From NCBI RefSeq assembly GCF_964199755.1, contig NC_133930.1:29933571-29997570 (forward strand): 64,000 nucleotides of DNA. Direction: 5' to 3'. The translations under genes were made by a program, and so were the position numbers. The notes under the pieces are model-generated. The model did no database searches and had not been told where the DNA came from. It saw only the letters and a list, made by a program, of their open reading frames with translations. Origin of the DNA: Larus michahellis. Its lineage: Eukaryota > Chordata > Aves > Charadriiformes > Laridae. Below are positions 1 through 13,301 of the stretch, piece by piece; within the stretch, counting starts at the first letter, position 1, and each line of letters begins with the position of its first letter.

Positions 1-2350
1 TGCCAGCTGGAGACAGCTGTGATTCTGTGATGAATGAAGCAATCCACACACTGTGGGAGCCTGAGTTTACTGGATGCTCTCCTCAGTTGGTGTAAATTAG
101 CTTGAGCCCATTAAACGTAACGGAGTAGGGATGATTTACTTCCTGGGAAAACAGAGATGTTGGTTACTGTGGAGTGTGGCTCTCAGCAGTTCATTAACGA
201 GGTCTAATGGCATAATATTTTTACAACTCACAGAAACCAGGTTTGAACGACTCACAGTCATTTAGCTGCCCTGAGAGAAAAAGGGCTATAAAGCGTGCCG
301 TAATTCCTGTACGAACCTCTCGTCTGTGGAACTGCTGATTCAAACTTGGATGCTGCAAGTGAAGAAAACCTGGTAACGTCAAATTCTGCACATCCATTCA
401 GTTCTCAAGGGAGCTAAAAAAACGTACACACATTCAAAGACTTTCCAGCACACTATTCAGAGCCAAAAAGATTCCTTTCTCAGAGGACAGGAGAGTTGAG
501 GAAAAGATGTCAGCTGAGCTCCTCTGGCTGATACATCAACATTTATTGGAATCCTTATTCTCTTCAGTTTATTATTAATTTTTGATGTTTTATCCAAATA
601 TTGCTAAGCACTATAGCAGCTATAAAGGTTTTTCAGGTTATCTTATGCCCTACACACCCTGTCAGTATTCACTCTCCTGATTTCAAATTACATTAAGGAA
701 TTTCACATTTTGGCCTAAGCAGACTTCAGTTATGACTGGGAAACGTTTTACCTCAAGAGTTACTGCATTTGCAATTCTTTGCCAAGCAGATACTTGTAGC
801 AGGATACTACACCCTAGACTGCTAGGGTGAGTGTTGTATTGTTCTCTTCTCTGAATCCTTCATGAATGCAAAACTGAAATCAGACATACTTCCACTGTCA
901 CAGTTTGAGTCCCTGAACAGATTGTTACTCTCAGAAACAAAATCAAATACAGTAAATCAAAAGCACTTCTGATTCCCTCTTACCCTGTGGCACACAAATG
1001 ACAAGCGTGCCCCACGACGGGAGGCACTGATCACTCTATTTTTTTCAGTTTTGCTTTTTGAAATATCTTCTGCCTTTTCTCCCATATCACATCAGTCAAA
1101 AAATTTGAAGCGTATTTTGCTCTTTAAGCCATAATTTGAGTTAGGTGGATAAAGATGACTTTATGGCGGGCTGATAAACTGGCTCTTTGCTCAAGACCAA
1201 ATTTCGTTCCTGGACAATGGCCTCTGTTATTTTGCAGGTGTAGAGTGATGAAGGCACATCCTCCTGTGAATTGCCTATTTCACACCATGAGGCGTACTGA
1301 AATAAAACACTTTTTTTTTTTTTTCCAAAGCCTGGAATTCAGAAGGGAACATTATGCAAAAGTCCCCAAACTGTCTTTTGTTTCTCCAGCAGTTCACTTC
1401 GTTGTGTCATTCTAGTAACAGATTCTCAGTGTGATAGTGAATGAGTTGTTACATATTTAGGTTATGTGCTGCAAGAAGGAGGAAGGGCCATCTGGAGTCT
1501 CATGATAGCCAGCTCCTACGAGAGTACTTCGTCTTGGCTGTTGAATCAGTGGTACACATAGTAACTGACAAGATGGCACACTAGGATAATGCAAGACATT
1601 GTGCTTCATTTTTCTGGACTGCTGCAAGGCTTAGGTTTTACACACCTGCAGATGTTTTACCTAATCATGTAAGTGTTTTAAAACCATTTGGGAGGACTGT
1701 GTTCTCAGTGCAACAAGTGAAAAATGCCATAACAAGGGCAAGTTGCATTCTCACAATTACATTCTGTAGTTCTCATTCCAGACGTGCCTGTAAAACATCC
1801 CCTCTGACCCAGGGAGTAATCCTCAGCTGTAAATCAGCTTTAGCAGGCAAAGGCAAAGGCAAAGGCAAAGGCAGAGGTGTTCCCTTGTCTTCCCATTTCT
1901 CAACCAGTAGCAGATGCAGGCTACCAGCCTTAGGACAATTTTAAGTTGTGCAGTCTATAAAATGTTCCCCTAGCATAAGAATATGCTCCACTTTCTGTTT
2001 AAACAAACTCTTTATAACTCTTCACACAACACTGTTGCTGAGTACAGCATTGCAGCATACTATACGTTTGAAAGTCATTAGGGCAGAAAATGGAGCTGGT
2101 ATCATTGCATGAGTACCACCTACAGAAGAACGTGTGCTGCAACACTTAGCTACTTATAATTTCTCTCAACATTGTTATTTATATTGTTGCGTACCTAGGA
2201 ACCCCAAACATTTACCCAAATCCCCTTGATTTTATAAATAGAGAACGGCAAGACTGTTTCTGCCCTCATAACTTCCTGTCTATGGGCAGATAACAGACAA
2301 CAGATATAGCAGATGGACAAGGTCATCACACGAGGAGAAAATATCATTTG
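1..2350. other. Intergenic, no gene recognised
   Basis: AT-rich sequence with short open frames only; none shows a recognisable domain or a convincing pair of splice sites. A short (AAAGGC)n-like run lies near 1846-1875 and a T-run near 1311-1324. In human and other amniotes VLDLR lies upstream of KCNV2, so this could be VLDLR downstream sequence, but no VLDLR coding sequence is seen. Confidence 0.5.
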
Positions 2351-2640
2351 TGCCAGGGCACATCAGAGATCTATCTAACCCACTGTCTGGTCCCTGGCAG
2401 TGGCCATCTGTGGGTGCCTAGGGAGAATTTAAGGACACCATATAGTGATACTTTGCCAGAATACTCAACCAATCTTTACTGATTGGTAGATCAAGGACTT
2501 TCTCGCCTAAATGCAGTGTCTTCCTATTTAACGGTTCTTCATGTTTTCTTCTAAGAATTCACCTAGTTCCATTTGTAAGCCATGAAAATTTTAGCATCCA
2601 CAGCATCTTTGGGTGACAGACTTCACAGTCTCACAAGCTG
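2351..2640 (+). mobile_element. Old amniote retroposon relic (CR1/L3-like)
   Basis: The order of phrases here (a 'cacatcagagatctatctaa' segment, then 'ccctggcagtggccatc', then a final block about a 'cagcatctttgggtgacaga' segment) resembles an old, widely dispersed amniote LINE 3' region remembered from turtle and bird genomes. It is heavily diverged and has no open frame. The family name is uncertain and orientation is by recall of the consensus. Confidence 0.4.
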
Positions 2641-4587
2641 TTGTGCAAAGGAGAAGCTCTGCAGTTCCATTTGTTGCCCATAACTCTGGAAAAACCTCTG
2701 AGCATCCCACACTTACTGTCATCGCACCCTGCACCATCTTGTCATTGCCCCACTTCCTCAGCTGTCTCCTCCCCAGGCTGAGAAGAGTTGCTGATTTAGC
2801 CACTCCTAAGGAGCAAGAAATGCAGAATTCCTTCATGCGGACAATATGGTCCACATGAAAGCACATCAGCTGCCTTGCCCCAAATTTAGACTGCCTGGGG
2901 AATGTTAGGCTGATTTACCTCAGGCCTGCACAGACCGTCAGTCAGGGCATGTGTGAAGCCTCAGCTCTGTCTGTCCCCATCCATTACACACACACATATA
3001 TGCAGTTCTACGCACAGCAGGAAGGAGCTGCTCCACGAAGAGAGCAGCAGGCTATATCTGGGCAGATTATCCCCCAGGGATAACACAGGGTGGGTGACAG
3101 CAGCTGAGGGCAGGGGCAAGACCATCCCCGTCAAGCCCATCCAGATGACTGGGAGCACAACCCAGAGCTGCAGTGGCACTTGATGGACAGCAGGGTTTTG
3201 GGGTTAGATGTGAGCAGGGCTTTTAGCGGAGTCTGGCACTGAAGTGAATTTCTCCACGGAAGCTGAGAGAAGGGGATTAGCAACAGAGCAATTTGAATTT
3301 CTCAGCTCGGTGTGCCAGGACATCCTGAGCCTTGTGCCCGGCGACCTGACTCAGACTTTCCTCAGCCACCTCACCAAAACGCAGACATGCCCCACAACTC
3401 CGCCATGCCAAGTCATGTCCGAGGCTGGCTGTTTCCTACCTAGCCAAATTTACACTCGTGTTTTCACATACTGCTCGCAGCTGGGAAACTGCAAGGTCTT
3501 GGTTTTTAACCATCTCGCTGAATTCACTAAGGCAGGGAGCAAGACTGTGTCTGGTCTCATCAACATACTAAATATCACGCTTATCGCACAGAGAGCAGCA
3601 ATAACTCCACGGTGATTAATTACATAAGGTACTCCAGCTTTCAGAAACACAGTAAACAATTAATATAATTTAACTTTACAGCTAACACAACAAATTAAAA
3701 TACAGAAACAAATCCATTTTTTCAATTCATTAGACAGGACACAAACTCTCCTGTGAACAGGCCTGATAAATGGAATTTCCCTTTAGGGCATTGCTGATGA
3801 AAAATGACAAGTGTAATATTTCTATCTAGCACTTTGCTGAGGTTCTGTCAGCAAATCCCCAAACCTTGGCGTTACAAACTACTCTGAGGGAGATTTTCTT
3901 TTTCAAGGCTTTTATTAGGAGCTCCTTCCCTCCTAAAATATATTGGGGTTCTGACACTAGGGAGCTGTCACTGGAAATGCTCTAAAACCCACAAGGTAGT
4001 GCTTCTCCTCAAGAGACCAAGTCTGGTTCATTAAAAATAAAATTTTGATCTCATGGGTAGATAAATGTGCTGTGCAAGCATTATGCTGAGGTGTACAGAA
4101 CTCTTCAGCTGAACTGACATTTTATGCCATAAAGAGCCAACTTTTCTATCCATCTAAACCATCTGCCTATTTATACCTCCAATCACCACGGAGCCCAGTC
4201 ACAACAACAGGAAAAAAACCCACAAAACTACCTCTTGGTTTGTCAGTCATCATTATCAGCATGTATGAGCTGATCCTGTTTGCATTGCTCATGCAAGTAA
4301 CCTCCACAGCTCCCAGGGTGTTGCACCTGCAGTCTGAATGCATAGTATTCGCCTCAAGCTGGAGACAACATGCAATGCTGAATGCTTAAATCCTTCCTCC
4401 ACTGGATTTTTTTAGTTGTAGTTGGTTTTTAAGGTGGAACTCCACTGGGAGCTTGCATAGGCAAAAGGCTAAAAAGCGATTTGTCTGTCAGTGGCCTATT
4501 AACATCTATTACTACACGTCTTACACTGTCTGAGTATCAAGGGATCAATTCATCTTAAATGAACTAAAAAAAATCCATCATCCAATC
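2641..4587. other. Intergenic, no gene recognised
   Basis: Contains a 123-codon open frame at 3244-3615 (+) and overlapping shorter ones, but no family was recognised, composition is ordinary and no splice context was found. Nothing else is supported. Confidence 0.45.
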
Positions 4588-5672
4588 CCGGAGAAACTGG
4601 CGAATCATGGCATAGACACGTGTACTCTTCGCTGGGTTAAAAACTGGCTGGATGGCCGTGCCCAGAGAGTTGTGATTAATGGGGTGAAATCCTCTTGGCG
4701 GCCGGTCACCAGTGGTGTCCCTCAGGACTCAGTTTTGGGGCCAGTTTTGTTCAATATCTTTATCAATGATCTGGATGAGGGGATTGAGTGCACCCTCAGT
4801 AAGTTTGCAGATGACACCAAACTAGGTGGGAGTGTTGATCTGCTTGAGGGTGGGAAGGCTCTACAGAGGGACCTGGACAGGCTGGATCGATGGGCCAAGG
4901 CCAACGGTATGAGGTTTAATAAGGCCAAGTACCAGGTCCTGCATTTCGGTCACAACAACCCCAAGCAACGCTACGGGCTTGGGGCAGAGTGGCTGGAAAG
5001 CTGCCTGGCAGAAAAGGACCTGGTCATTAACATGAGCCAGCAGTGTGCCCAGGTGGCCAAGAAGGCCAACAGCATTCTGGCTTGTATCAGGAATAGCGTG
5101 GCCAGCAGGAGCAGGGAAGTGATCATGCCTCTGTACTCGGCACTGGTGAGGCCTCACCTCGAGTACTGTGTTCAGTTCTGGGCCCCTCTGTACAAGAGGG
5201 ACATTGAAGTGCTGGAGCGTGTCCAGAGGAGAGCTCCCAGGCTGGTGAGGGGTCTGGAGACCAGGTCATATGAGGAGAGGCTGAGGGAGCTGGGCATGTT
5301 TAGCTTGGAGAAGAGGAGGCTGAGGGGAGACCTCCTTGCCCTCTACAACTACCTGAAAGGAGGCTGTAGAGAGGTGAGTGTTGGCCTCTTCTCCCAGGTG
5401 AATAATGACAGGACCAGAGGAAATGGTCTGAAGTTGTGGCAGGGGAGGTTTAGATTAGATATTAGGAAGAATTACTTTACTGAAAGAGTGGTCAGGCACT
5501 GGAACGGCCTGCCCAGGGAGGTGGTTGAGTCACCATCCCTAGAGAAGAAAAGTCTAGATATGGTACTTCAGGGCGTGCTCTAGTGGCACAGATTGTAGGG
5601 GGTTTTTTTGTTTGTTTATGGTTGGACTCAATGATCTCAAAGGTCATTTCCATCCATAAGATTCTATGATCC
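4588..5672 (+). mobile_element. CR1 LINE, 5'-truncated, partial reverse transcriptase
   Basis: A CR1 non-LTR retrotransposon fragment. A frame open from 4591 to 5583 encodes the second half of the reverse transcriptase and the C-terminal region. Visible motifs include a [19 protein letters not shown]-like block near 4717-4770 with G replaced by D after the PQ, the catalytic FADD at about 4807-4818, and a [12 protein letters not shown] block near 5146-5181. Compared with the copy at 51742, residues between EKDL and SQQCAQ are shortened by an in-frame deletion of about 18 bp, and the frame diverges after about 5540. The 3' end reads 'gttggactcaatgatctcaa' then 'gattctatgat', the usual CR1 tail. 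It lacks the endonuclease and N-terminal RT, so it is immobile. Confidence 0.93.
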
Positions 5673-6303
5673 CAGATTCTCCATCAGTGTAACTTGTTAG
5701 AGCTAAAGCCACATTCCCTTATATTATGCACAATATAATACTGATTTACATTGGTTTATTTGGACGGAGGATCAAGCTTGCTGAAGACTGGCTTCTGCTG
5801 CTGCAGCTGATGGGGGTGGGGAAGGGAAGGAGGCAGCTGTAGCTTGCCGTAATCCAATCAAGGATGGACTCTATGTGCTTAAAATTCAGCTGAGGCTCAG
5901 GGAGCACTCTAACCCACCTTCCATTACTACCTAACACAGCACCTAGATTACTTAGCTCGTCCCCCCATGCTAAACTGGCTCCTGATGCTGGTCCTCTCCT
6001 TGCACCCTGGGTTAGGGACAAAGCCACCCTTGCCCACCCTGAGGAGTACTCAGGGATGAAGAGACAGACACACAAACTTGGCACCAGCCTCCCAGAGACA
6101 CCTGAAAGCAGTGCAGGGAGGGTGTGGGCTGGAGCTGTGATGGTGCTGCTCCCTGGGGAGCAGAAGGCTGTGTGTCCCACACTGTTGCTGATGGAGGGAG
6201 ATGGTGGTGGTGGTGGTGGTGCAGCTGTGGAGGCAGGTCCCCCTCTGCTCACCCCACAGGCCCTGGCACTCTAAACTCCCTCCCTAGTGCCTTATAACTT
6301 GGA

Positions 6304-6318
6304 CACTTAATTTAAGTG
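6304..6318. promoter_or_regulatory. Inverted pair of NK2-type homeodomain half-sites
   Basis: CACTTAA, one T, then TTAAGTG: a perfect 7-bp inverted repeat around a single base. CACTTAA/TTAAGTG matches the known core of NK2-class homeodomain sites. It sits in an AT-rich stretch (6300-6480) with no coding signal. It is 15.7 kb upstream of KCNV2 and the match may be chance. Confidence 0.18.
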
Positions 6319-8468
6319 GACTGATTTATGCCATCTGTTGTTAAATGTATTATGCGTGTATTTCTTTAATTTATAAATTAGGCTGCAGTCAAGTAAATGG
6401 TATTCCTCATATGCTGCTTCACTTAGCAAATTGGCTATAATGTCTTCTCTGTGATCATTATAGTTTAGTCTCTCTGGACTTATGCCAGCCTAGGATGAAT
6501 ATTCAATTGCTTATACCTGAGGAGAAAAAAAAAAAAAAACAGAAAAAAAAAAAAAAAAGGAAGTGCAAGGAATCCCTGAGCTAGAGATGTACTGCTGGGT
6601 TAATTTAAGATCAAGATGTAGCTTAAAGCGTAGTTCATAGCAAAATAAACCAAACTGCAGGTCATAACTCTGAGTACAAGGAAAACAGCATGCCAGGACA
6701 CTGTAATATATGCCTAGGTTCCCTCCTATTCTCCAGGGTAGCCAAAGTGTAATGTATGTCGCCCCAAAGGTAAGCAATTCACCATTTGTAATGGAGCATC
6801 ACAGGGTTCAGGAGAGATTGTGGCCACCAGTGACAGACAGGAGCAAGAAGATGAGCATGTGGCAAAGTAGTGGGAACATCTGAACTGCCACAGCCTTAAC
6901 CAACAGTGCCAGACAGTGACCTAATTCTAAGAAAAATAGTTTATTTGAAATCGAGCATGTTGTTCCACCGTGTTTGTGGCAAGTTTAGAGCTGCCCTGTG
7001 ATGCTTCATGACTACCATGTGTTGTCCTGCCTCCAGCAGACTCTGTGCAAACATGTTAGTTCATCTCAATGGGGAGAGGTGGAGGAAGAGCCAGAACAGA
7101 GAATAATCTCTCCGGAAGCCATTTCTGCAAAGGTTCAGGAAAAAAAATTACTAGGAAAACAGTTCAGAGAGCAACTTTAAACATCCTTTTAAAATTAAGC
7201 TTTCTTTCCACCACAGTCCCAGCAAATGTGAGGTAACTGATGAGCTGTGGCTACTGCTTATCATAGGGATCACAACCGTTTCACACCCACTGTAAGCCTT
7301 CTCCCATGTATGTGTTACTTACTTCACCTCTTGCTGTAAACTCCAACCTTAATTAATTTTGGATGAAGCACGTTGCTTTTTGTATTTCCTGGGGTTCTTT
7401 GGTGAGGACGGGGTTTGGTGTTTCTTCATCATCTTCCCTGTTCTTTGGCGTTCAGTCCATCAGTAGCCCTTGGCTGCAAACTGTCATTTGTGTGCTGCTG
7501 GCTGCTTTTCACTACTATGCCCCCAGCGCACAGAGTCTGAGCATCTTCTAGGTTTCCTTACTGCTTTCAAACAGGAAAGAGTGCAATCCAAGAAGGTTTC
7601 TTCCCTGTTTTTTTTCTCTACTTCAAAGATATTAAAGCTTTCATTCATGCTGATGTGTTTGTGGTGATATGCTTGCTTATACTGTCCCCAGGAGCAGCTA
7701 AAATCCTGCATGCAACTTGTTGTCTTTATACCATAGAGTAGTAAAGAATCACAAAATGGATCATTTCCTCTTTCAGCAGACAAGGGAAAGTGTAAGGAAA
7801 AAAGTGCTCTGCTTAAACACCCTCTTTATCACTCTCCTGAGTCGTAGAGCGATTCGGTATGATCTCCCAGTCTTGCCCTGCCTGCCTGGCTCCCCATGAA
7901 ATGATTAAAGATGAATACACCTGTGTAACGGTGGCTGTTGGCTTACCTCAGGTCTCCTTCTTTCCCTGCTTCCTCTGCTCCTTCTGATCTGCAGCCACTG
8001 CTCCCTGACATTTCTCCTTCACGCTTAGCTCCCTCTACAATTACCTAAAGCTTGGCATCCCACACTCTTCATAGCTAAATTATGCCTGGCAGATTACGGA
8101 ATGCCTTGACCCCACAGAGCCAAGTTTTGCAGTGATGAGCCATACACGCACATAGGAACTACACTGATGAGCCAGTGGAGAATTAAGCTGGTGACAAAGC
8201 CAGACGTTGGATGGAGGGACAGTTAATGAAGTAAGACACAACATAATAGAGTTACTGAAGCAGAATGGTGACAGAAAACTGTCCTTCAGGACCCACTTGA
8301 CCTAGCAGAGGATTTAGCAAGTTACTGAGAAAGAAAGCTGTTTTGTACATATTATGGAAATCACTACGCGACAGGACATGACAATGTCTATTGGACCGTA
8401 TGGTCTCTGAGGCAGGAAAATATCACACATGCATGTTCTGGAAAGTGCCTGACCTATCACAAATGACT

Positions 8469-8532
8469 GAACAATCATAAGCCAAGTATCATGCTGGAAG
8501 GGACCTCCTGGCCATTAACTCCAGCCCCTTGC
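8469..8532 (-). mobile_element. Possible diverged CR1 3' tail
   Basis: Reads 'acaatcataagcc' followed by 'ctggaagggacctcctgg' and 'actccagcccc', the order expected for the 3' end of a reverse-oriented CR1. It is very short and diverged, with no upstream CR1 body recognised next to it. Confidence 0.3.
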
Positions 8533-8825
8533 TCCTGTAAGCATCACCAAAACCCACATCAAAAAATTTAACGCGCAGCATAATTACACTTTTTCTTTGC
8601 TTTCCAGCTCCTCAAGTAAATTTCAAACAGGGGTGCTGACAACTTAGGCAAATCACTGTTTGCTACACTGCCAAGATCCTACATTAGCTAATATCAGTTA
8701 GTTATTTCTGGCTTGTTTCTCCCAAATCTCCCTCATTTGTGAATGAACTGTATACTTCCCCAGCTGCATTTCGCATTCTCCTTTTTGCTGCCTCAGGTCA
8801 CACCATGACAGCTTGTTCTGGGAAG

Positions 8826-9025
8826 CTTTTTCTTTCCTCCCTCCCTCCCTCCCTCCCTCCCTCCCTCCCTTCCTTCCTTCCTTCCTTCCTTCCTTCCTTC
8901 CTTCCTTCCTTCCTTCCTTCCTTCCTTCCTTCCTTCCTTCCTTCCTTCCTTCCTTCCTTCCCTCCCTCCCTCCTTCCTTCCTTCCTTCCTTCCTTCCTTC
9001 TTTCCTTCCTTCCTTCCTTCCTTCC
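8826..9025 (+). repeat. (CCTT)n/(CCCT)n pyrimidine microsatellite, 200 nt
   Basis: Every base from 8826 to 9025 is C or T. The tract begins with CCCT repeats, passes into a long CCTT array, has a second short CCCT block near 8961-8973, and ends in CCTT with one TTT variant near 9000. Long open frames on both strands here are artefacts of the stop-free tetranucleotide. A purine/pyrimidine mirror tract of this length is the type known to adopt triplex (H-DNA) structures and to vary in length. Confidence 0.97.
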
Positions 9026-12000
9026 GTCATTCCAGCTTAGTGCTAAGCCACCCTCACACAGCTTTTCCATTCTGAACTCCAGCTTCAGCAGCCCCAGTCT
9101 CAGCTGCAAGGGAGCCCATCAAGTCCAGGCAACCACATCTTGCCACTCATATCACTCGTTTGTACTTGCAGCAGACAAAAGCTCACCTATGCCTGACTTT
9201 TTCTTCTGACTTCCTGAAGTCACTGCAGATCATACTGGTGTTACAGTGAATCACCTTTCATTACCATCTTTTACTCTTCTAAGGCTAGACTGCAAGTCTG
9301 CTGACACTGCTTTTTAAGCTGTCTAGAGCCTTTATTTCTGCAGTCCCCAGTTGCAGTGAAGCAGCAGTGAATACATCAAGCTAACATGGTAGCTCTGAAG
9401 AACTCTCACAGAACCCCAGTTTCACAGGTAGCAGCTGTACTTTTAGATATTATGCCATCCTGATGTCAGTATGGATGGGTTTTCAGTAGAAACAAAGGAG
9501 AAGCAAAATCACAGTGAAGAACAAAAAGTCCCAAGCATCACTTCTCTCTCCTCTGAATTTCTTTCCTGAACCTTGATGTTAACGTAACATTTGAATTGCT
9601 ACACTGCCTCATGGGAATGAGAAAGAGACTTTGGTGCTTCGAAACCACTAGGCATAATGGTAGGCTGAAGGAAACTGCTGCAATGCCATTGCAATACCAA
9701 CACCTCACTGAGCAAAAACAGTGCACAGAGGCATGTAGGAAACCAAGCACAGACAAGTAAGACAGGAGCAGGCTGAGACACTATCATTCAGCAGAAGTCA
9801 GTTTTGGGACAGTGAGGCACCACATGGACTTCTGCATGTAGCTGTAAAAGCAGTCCTTTGGGGATGCTGCCCATGGAGGAGGTGGAGGGGAACCACTGCA
9901 GCATGGTTCTCATCAAGGTTTCTGTCTCTAAACAGGCACAAAGAACAAACAGGACAAATATCAGCCTTTGAGGAAAAGAAGATGGAGAAACTCTCCTCAA
10001 GTAGCGACACCAAATTTGGGGGTTCCCCCACCTGTTGATTCAGTGATCTAATCCACAGTTATCTGCAATAGCAATGAAGTTATGTTTCTGCAGAATATTT
10101 GCTAAATACCATCTTCTAAGCAAATCTGAAAATAATCATTTGTGTACAGAGGTCTCGGATCACATGGCACTCCAGTGTAACATAAAGCATCATGCAATTA
10201 ACCTGTCATTATAGCAAAATTAGCATTCATAGTTGCTAAATAGGGATTAATGACCTGTTTTTAAAACAGCAGAGCACAGTGTATTTTCTAAAAGAATCAA
10301 AGTTTCATGATGATTTTCTAAATAGTATTTGATAAAGGTAGTGATTAGATTAAACAGGCACTTGGTACTCTGTCACGTTCAAAAACCTTCCACAGTCATG
10401 CAGCTCTACGTGTTTATTTCTCTTGCCAGCCTCTGAGGGTAGGGGAGCAGAAGGGAAGAACTTTTACTTTTTTGCCCAAAGTAAAAATCAAAGGAAGGTT
10501 TTCAAAGGTATTTCTTCAGAGAAATATTATTTCTTCAGAGGCAATATCAACAAAAAATCTTTGCTCTGTCTTGTTTACTCTCCAAACAACAATTTCTAAG
10601 AAAACCAAAAAAAAAAAAGTTTTGGGTATTGCATTGCATTGAGCAGAGGAGTACAGAGTTGGAAACTGAATTCTTCTCCTCTAGAAAAGTTTAGCCTGTA
10701 AATCAAGCCAGTAACTGTGCAGGGTGTGGTAAGAGTGGGGAGAATAAAAGATGACCTGTTAAAACCACTCAACTCTATATTCATTAAATGCCTGACAAGC
10801 TCACTGTATTAAAGTGATTTACAAATGGAACATGGTTGGGATAAGGATAGCAATCTTGCTGACAGATCTTCACACATATGCATAAATATATGTGGGTACA
10901 AACACGCACACACGAAATCTGGCTAAAATCCAGGCTGCAAAATCTTTCTCTTGCCCTGAACTGGTGTGTTCTTCAGTGTGCAACTTTGTAGATAGAAAGG
11001 TTTATTATAAATCTGTGTTTGTGTTTGGAAAATATCTCCTGGAATTTAAAATCACAATTAGGTCTGAATGAAGCATCTTAGTAAGGAGTGAAATCTTTTT
11101 TTCCACTGCACAAAGTTATGCAATTTCCTCTGAGAAGTCCCAGGAGTAACTTGTTTATTTTTAACCAGTCTTTCTTGTGTGTAAGGCAAGTCCAACAATT
11201 TTGCAGCTAAATATTTCAATTTGTAGGCTAAAAGCAGGACACCGTGAACGTCAGAGTGACAGAGCATACTAAACTCTCATAATGAAACTAAGACATGAGC
11301 CCTCCACCATGCCATGGATAGGAAAGCCTTCATGAGGTATATGTACAGCTGAATCAAAACTGGAGAGTGCTGCTGTCACTGTTTTTATAGAAAGAGCTGC
11401 TGCTGTGGAGCGGGCAGACAGACAGGACCAAGGGAGTACAATGCAGACACAAGGTGGGCAGAGAAGGAAGCAAGAACCAGCTCTCGAAATAAATGTCAGA
11501 AAAGCAGAGGCCATGCTGCTGCAGTCCCAAACAGACAGGGAGAGGTGTGACATGAATATGCATGAAACAAACAGAATTTCACAACAGCACAGCCTTAGAA
11601 AATCCATTATGTGTTATGGACTTACAAGTATGAGGTCAGAAAATTCACTTCACACAGGTCCCCACCTCAAAGCTGATGCTCGGGCTCTGCTGTGAAGCTG
11701 GATATGCCTGTGAGGACACTGAAGTGGTGGAGATACATCTTCATCCCCTACGGGCCTGTCAGATGTTGGGCTGTTCTTTCAGATTCGGGATGTAGCATAG
11801 CATGAGACCTGCATGTGAGGGTAATTGAGCTGCAAAGCAGCGAGCAAAGGTTGAGAAGACAGGTGAGCTGTGCTAATTTACTGTCGCTTGGAGTGCTGGG
11901 ATAGGAAAGGATCAGGAGGGTCAGTCACACTAAAGGATACAAGGAAAAGGAACTACAGAAAAAAGTTACTACAATGGACGTGTCTGTCAAGGGACTGAAT

Positions 12001-13172
12001 TTGGAGAAGACTGTCAGTGGTCTTGAAAAATGTTCCTGGATGCATGCCTTGCATTAAGCCCTTTCCAAGTCTGTGTGGCCCTGTCGCATACAATGTACCT
12101 CAATAAGTTGTCTTATTTTCTTGTTGCTAGCTCATTTCAAGAAAGTCTACGTAAAGAATCAGCAGTTCTCAGCCCAGTGTGTGACAGAATGTATAAATCA
12201 GGAGGAGCTGCTATCCAGAGGCAATGGCACGTGCATCTGTCAGATCGCCCTGTAACTGAGCCCAATACAACTCACCATTATACCACAAAAAGGAATCCAA
12301 GGTTGAATGTACCTCTTTGTTTTGTCTTTTTTTTTTTTTTTTTTTTTTTGGCAATATCATAAATTAAGTCAGGTTGAGATTTGTGACCTGGGTGGATGAT
12401 TCTTGCTAGGGACGGGATGCAAACAGGGAAAAGGGAGCGATTGTTGGCTGGAACAGTATGAGGACAATACAGTTTACATACTCAGGAGGCTTTTTGCATT
12501 TCATGGCACAGGTGAGTGTCCAGCTCACTGCAGGATCCTGAAGTCTGCAAAGGGAATGCAAGCCACGCTGCTCAGCAGTCCAGGAATGGCTGCGTGGACT
12601 GAAGGACTGCTGTTCCACATGATAGACTTCAATCTATGGCTTCTACTTTGTGATTTTATCACTATCGAGGTTCAGATGGCTTTCCCTAGGTGTAGTGGCA
12701 CTATTGTTTGTGCAGGGTCCTTCCACATTAAAAAAAAAAAAAGCACTGTGCTGCTAGTCAAAAGTGCCTTTCTCATACATAAGAAAACAGCAAAACAAGA
12801 AAAAAAAACCCACAAGAGTAAATTCCTGGGAGTGAGAGGAAGTGCAAACACTTTGTATAAGCTTGTTCATACTTTCTCCCTTTTGGCAGTACAAAACAAA
12901 TTCTCAAATCAAAACTGGCAGCTGAACTCTGTCAGCAAGAAAAGTGGTTATTGCCACAAAAGCGTAATGCTCAGAAAAACTAAAGCCTATCAATTGCAAG
13001 GGCCACCCCTCCCACACCCTTAGAGATGTGTTACTGTCATGGTTTGGTCTCTGCTCCCAGCGTATTTCCAGCTTCTCTACATACAGCTGATATTCATTCC
13101 CACTCATTAAGTAAAACTTGCTCTTGCTGCTGCTGTCGTGTGCTTTTTAATGTTTGTTTGTGTTCACTGCAG
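9026..13172. other. Intergenic or intronic, no gene recognised
   Basis: No recognised gene or transposon. A 206-codon frame at 12403-13023 (+) has no recognisable domain. A 23-base T-run lies at about 12327-12349. A weak exon-like segment at 11385-11447 (after 'tttttatag', before 'gtgggc') would be phase-compatible with the exon candidate at 13173 but has too little support to call. Confidence 0.4.
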
Positions 13173-13301
13173 GGCTGGGACCAGCTGCCTGTGTCTGAAG
13201 AGCTGCTAATGTTTATGAATGAGCCACTGCATACAGTAAGCAAGGCCCAACAGTATGCAATGCAGAAAATGCTGGCTGATTCTTCTGATGCTCGTTTCCA
13301 G
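13173..13301 (+). CDS. Candidate internal exon of an unassigned gene
   Basis: 129 bp lying between a pyrimidine-containing tract ending in 'ttcactgcag' and a 'cag|gttaaa' donor. It reads as 43 complete codons without a stop and starts and ends in phase 0. The peptide begins GWDQLPVSEELLMF and ends KMLADSSDARFQ; it is hydrophilic and ordinary in composition, unlike nearby chance frames. I do not recognise the family. It joins in frame to the segment at 15961-16040. The donor is weak (GTTAAA rather than GTAAGT), and no start, stop or further exons could be placed, so it could be a lineage-specific gene, a decayed gene or chance. Confidence 0.35.

Larger units (their letters stand above)
5673..8825. 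other. Intergenic, no gene recognised
   Basis: Moderately GC-rich at 5750-6290, including a (GGT)n run near 6203-6220, then AT-rich. Two adjacent A-tracts lie at about 6524-6558. A short palindrome is annotated separately at 6304. A 168-codon frame at 5746-6252 (-) is low in complexity and not credited. No exon could be supported. Confidence 0.45.
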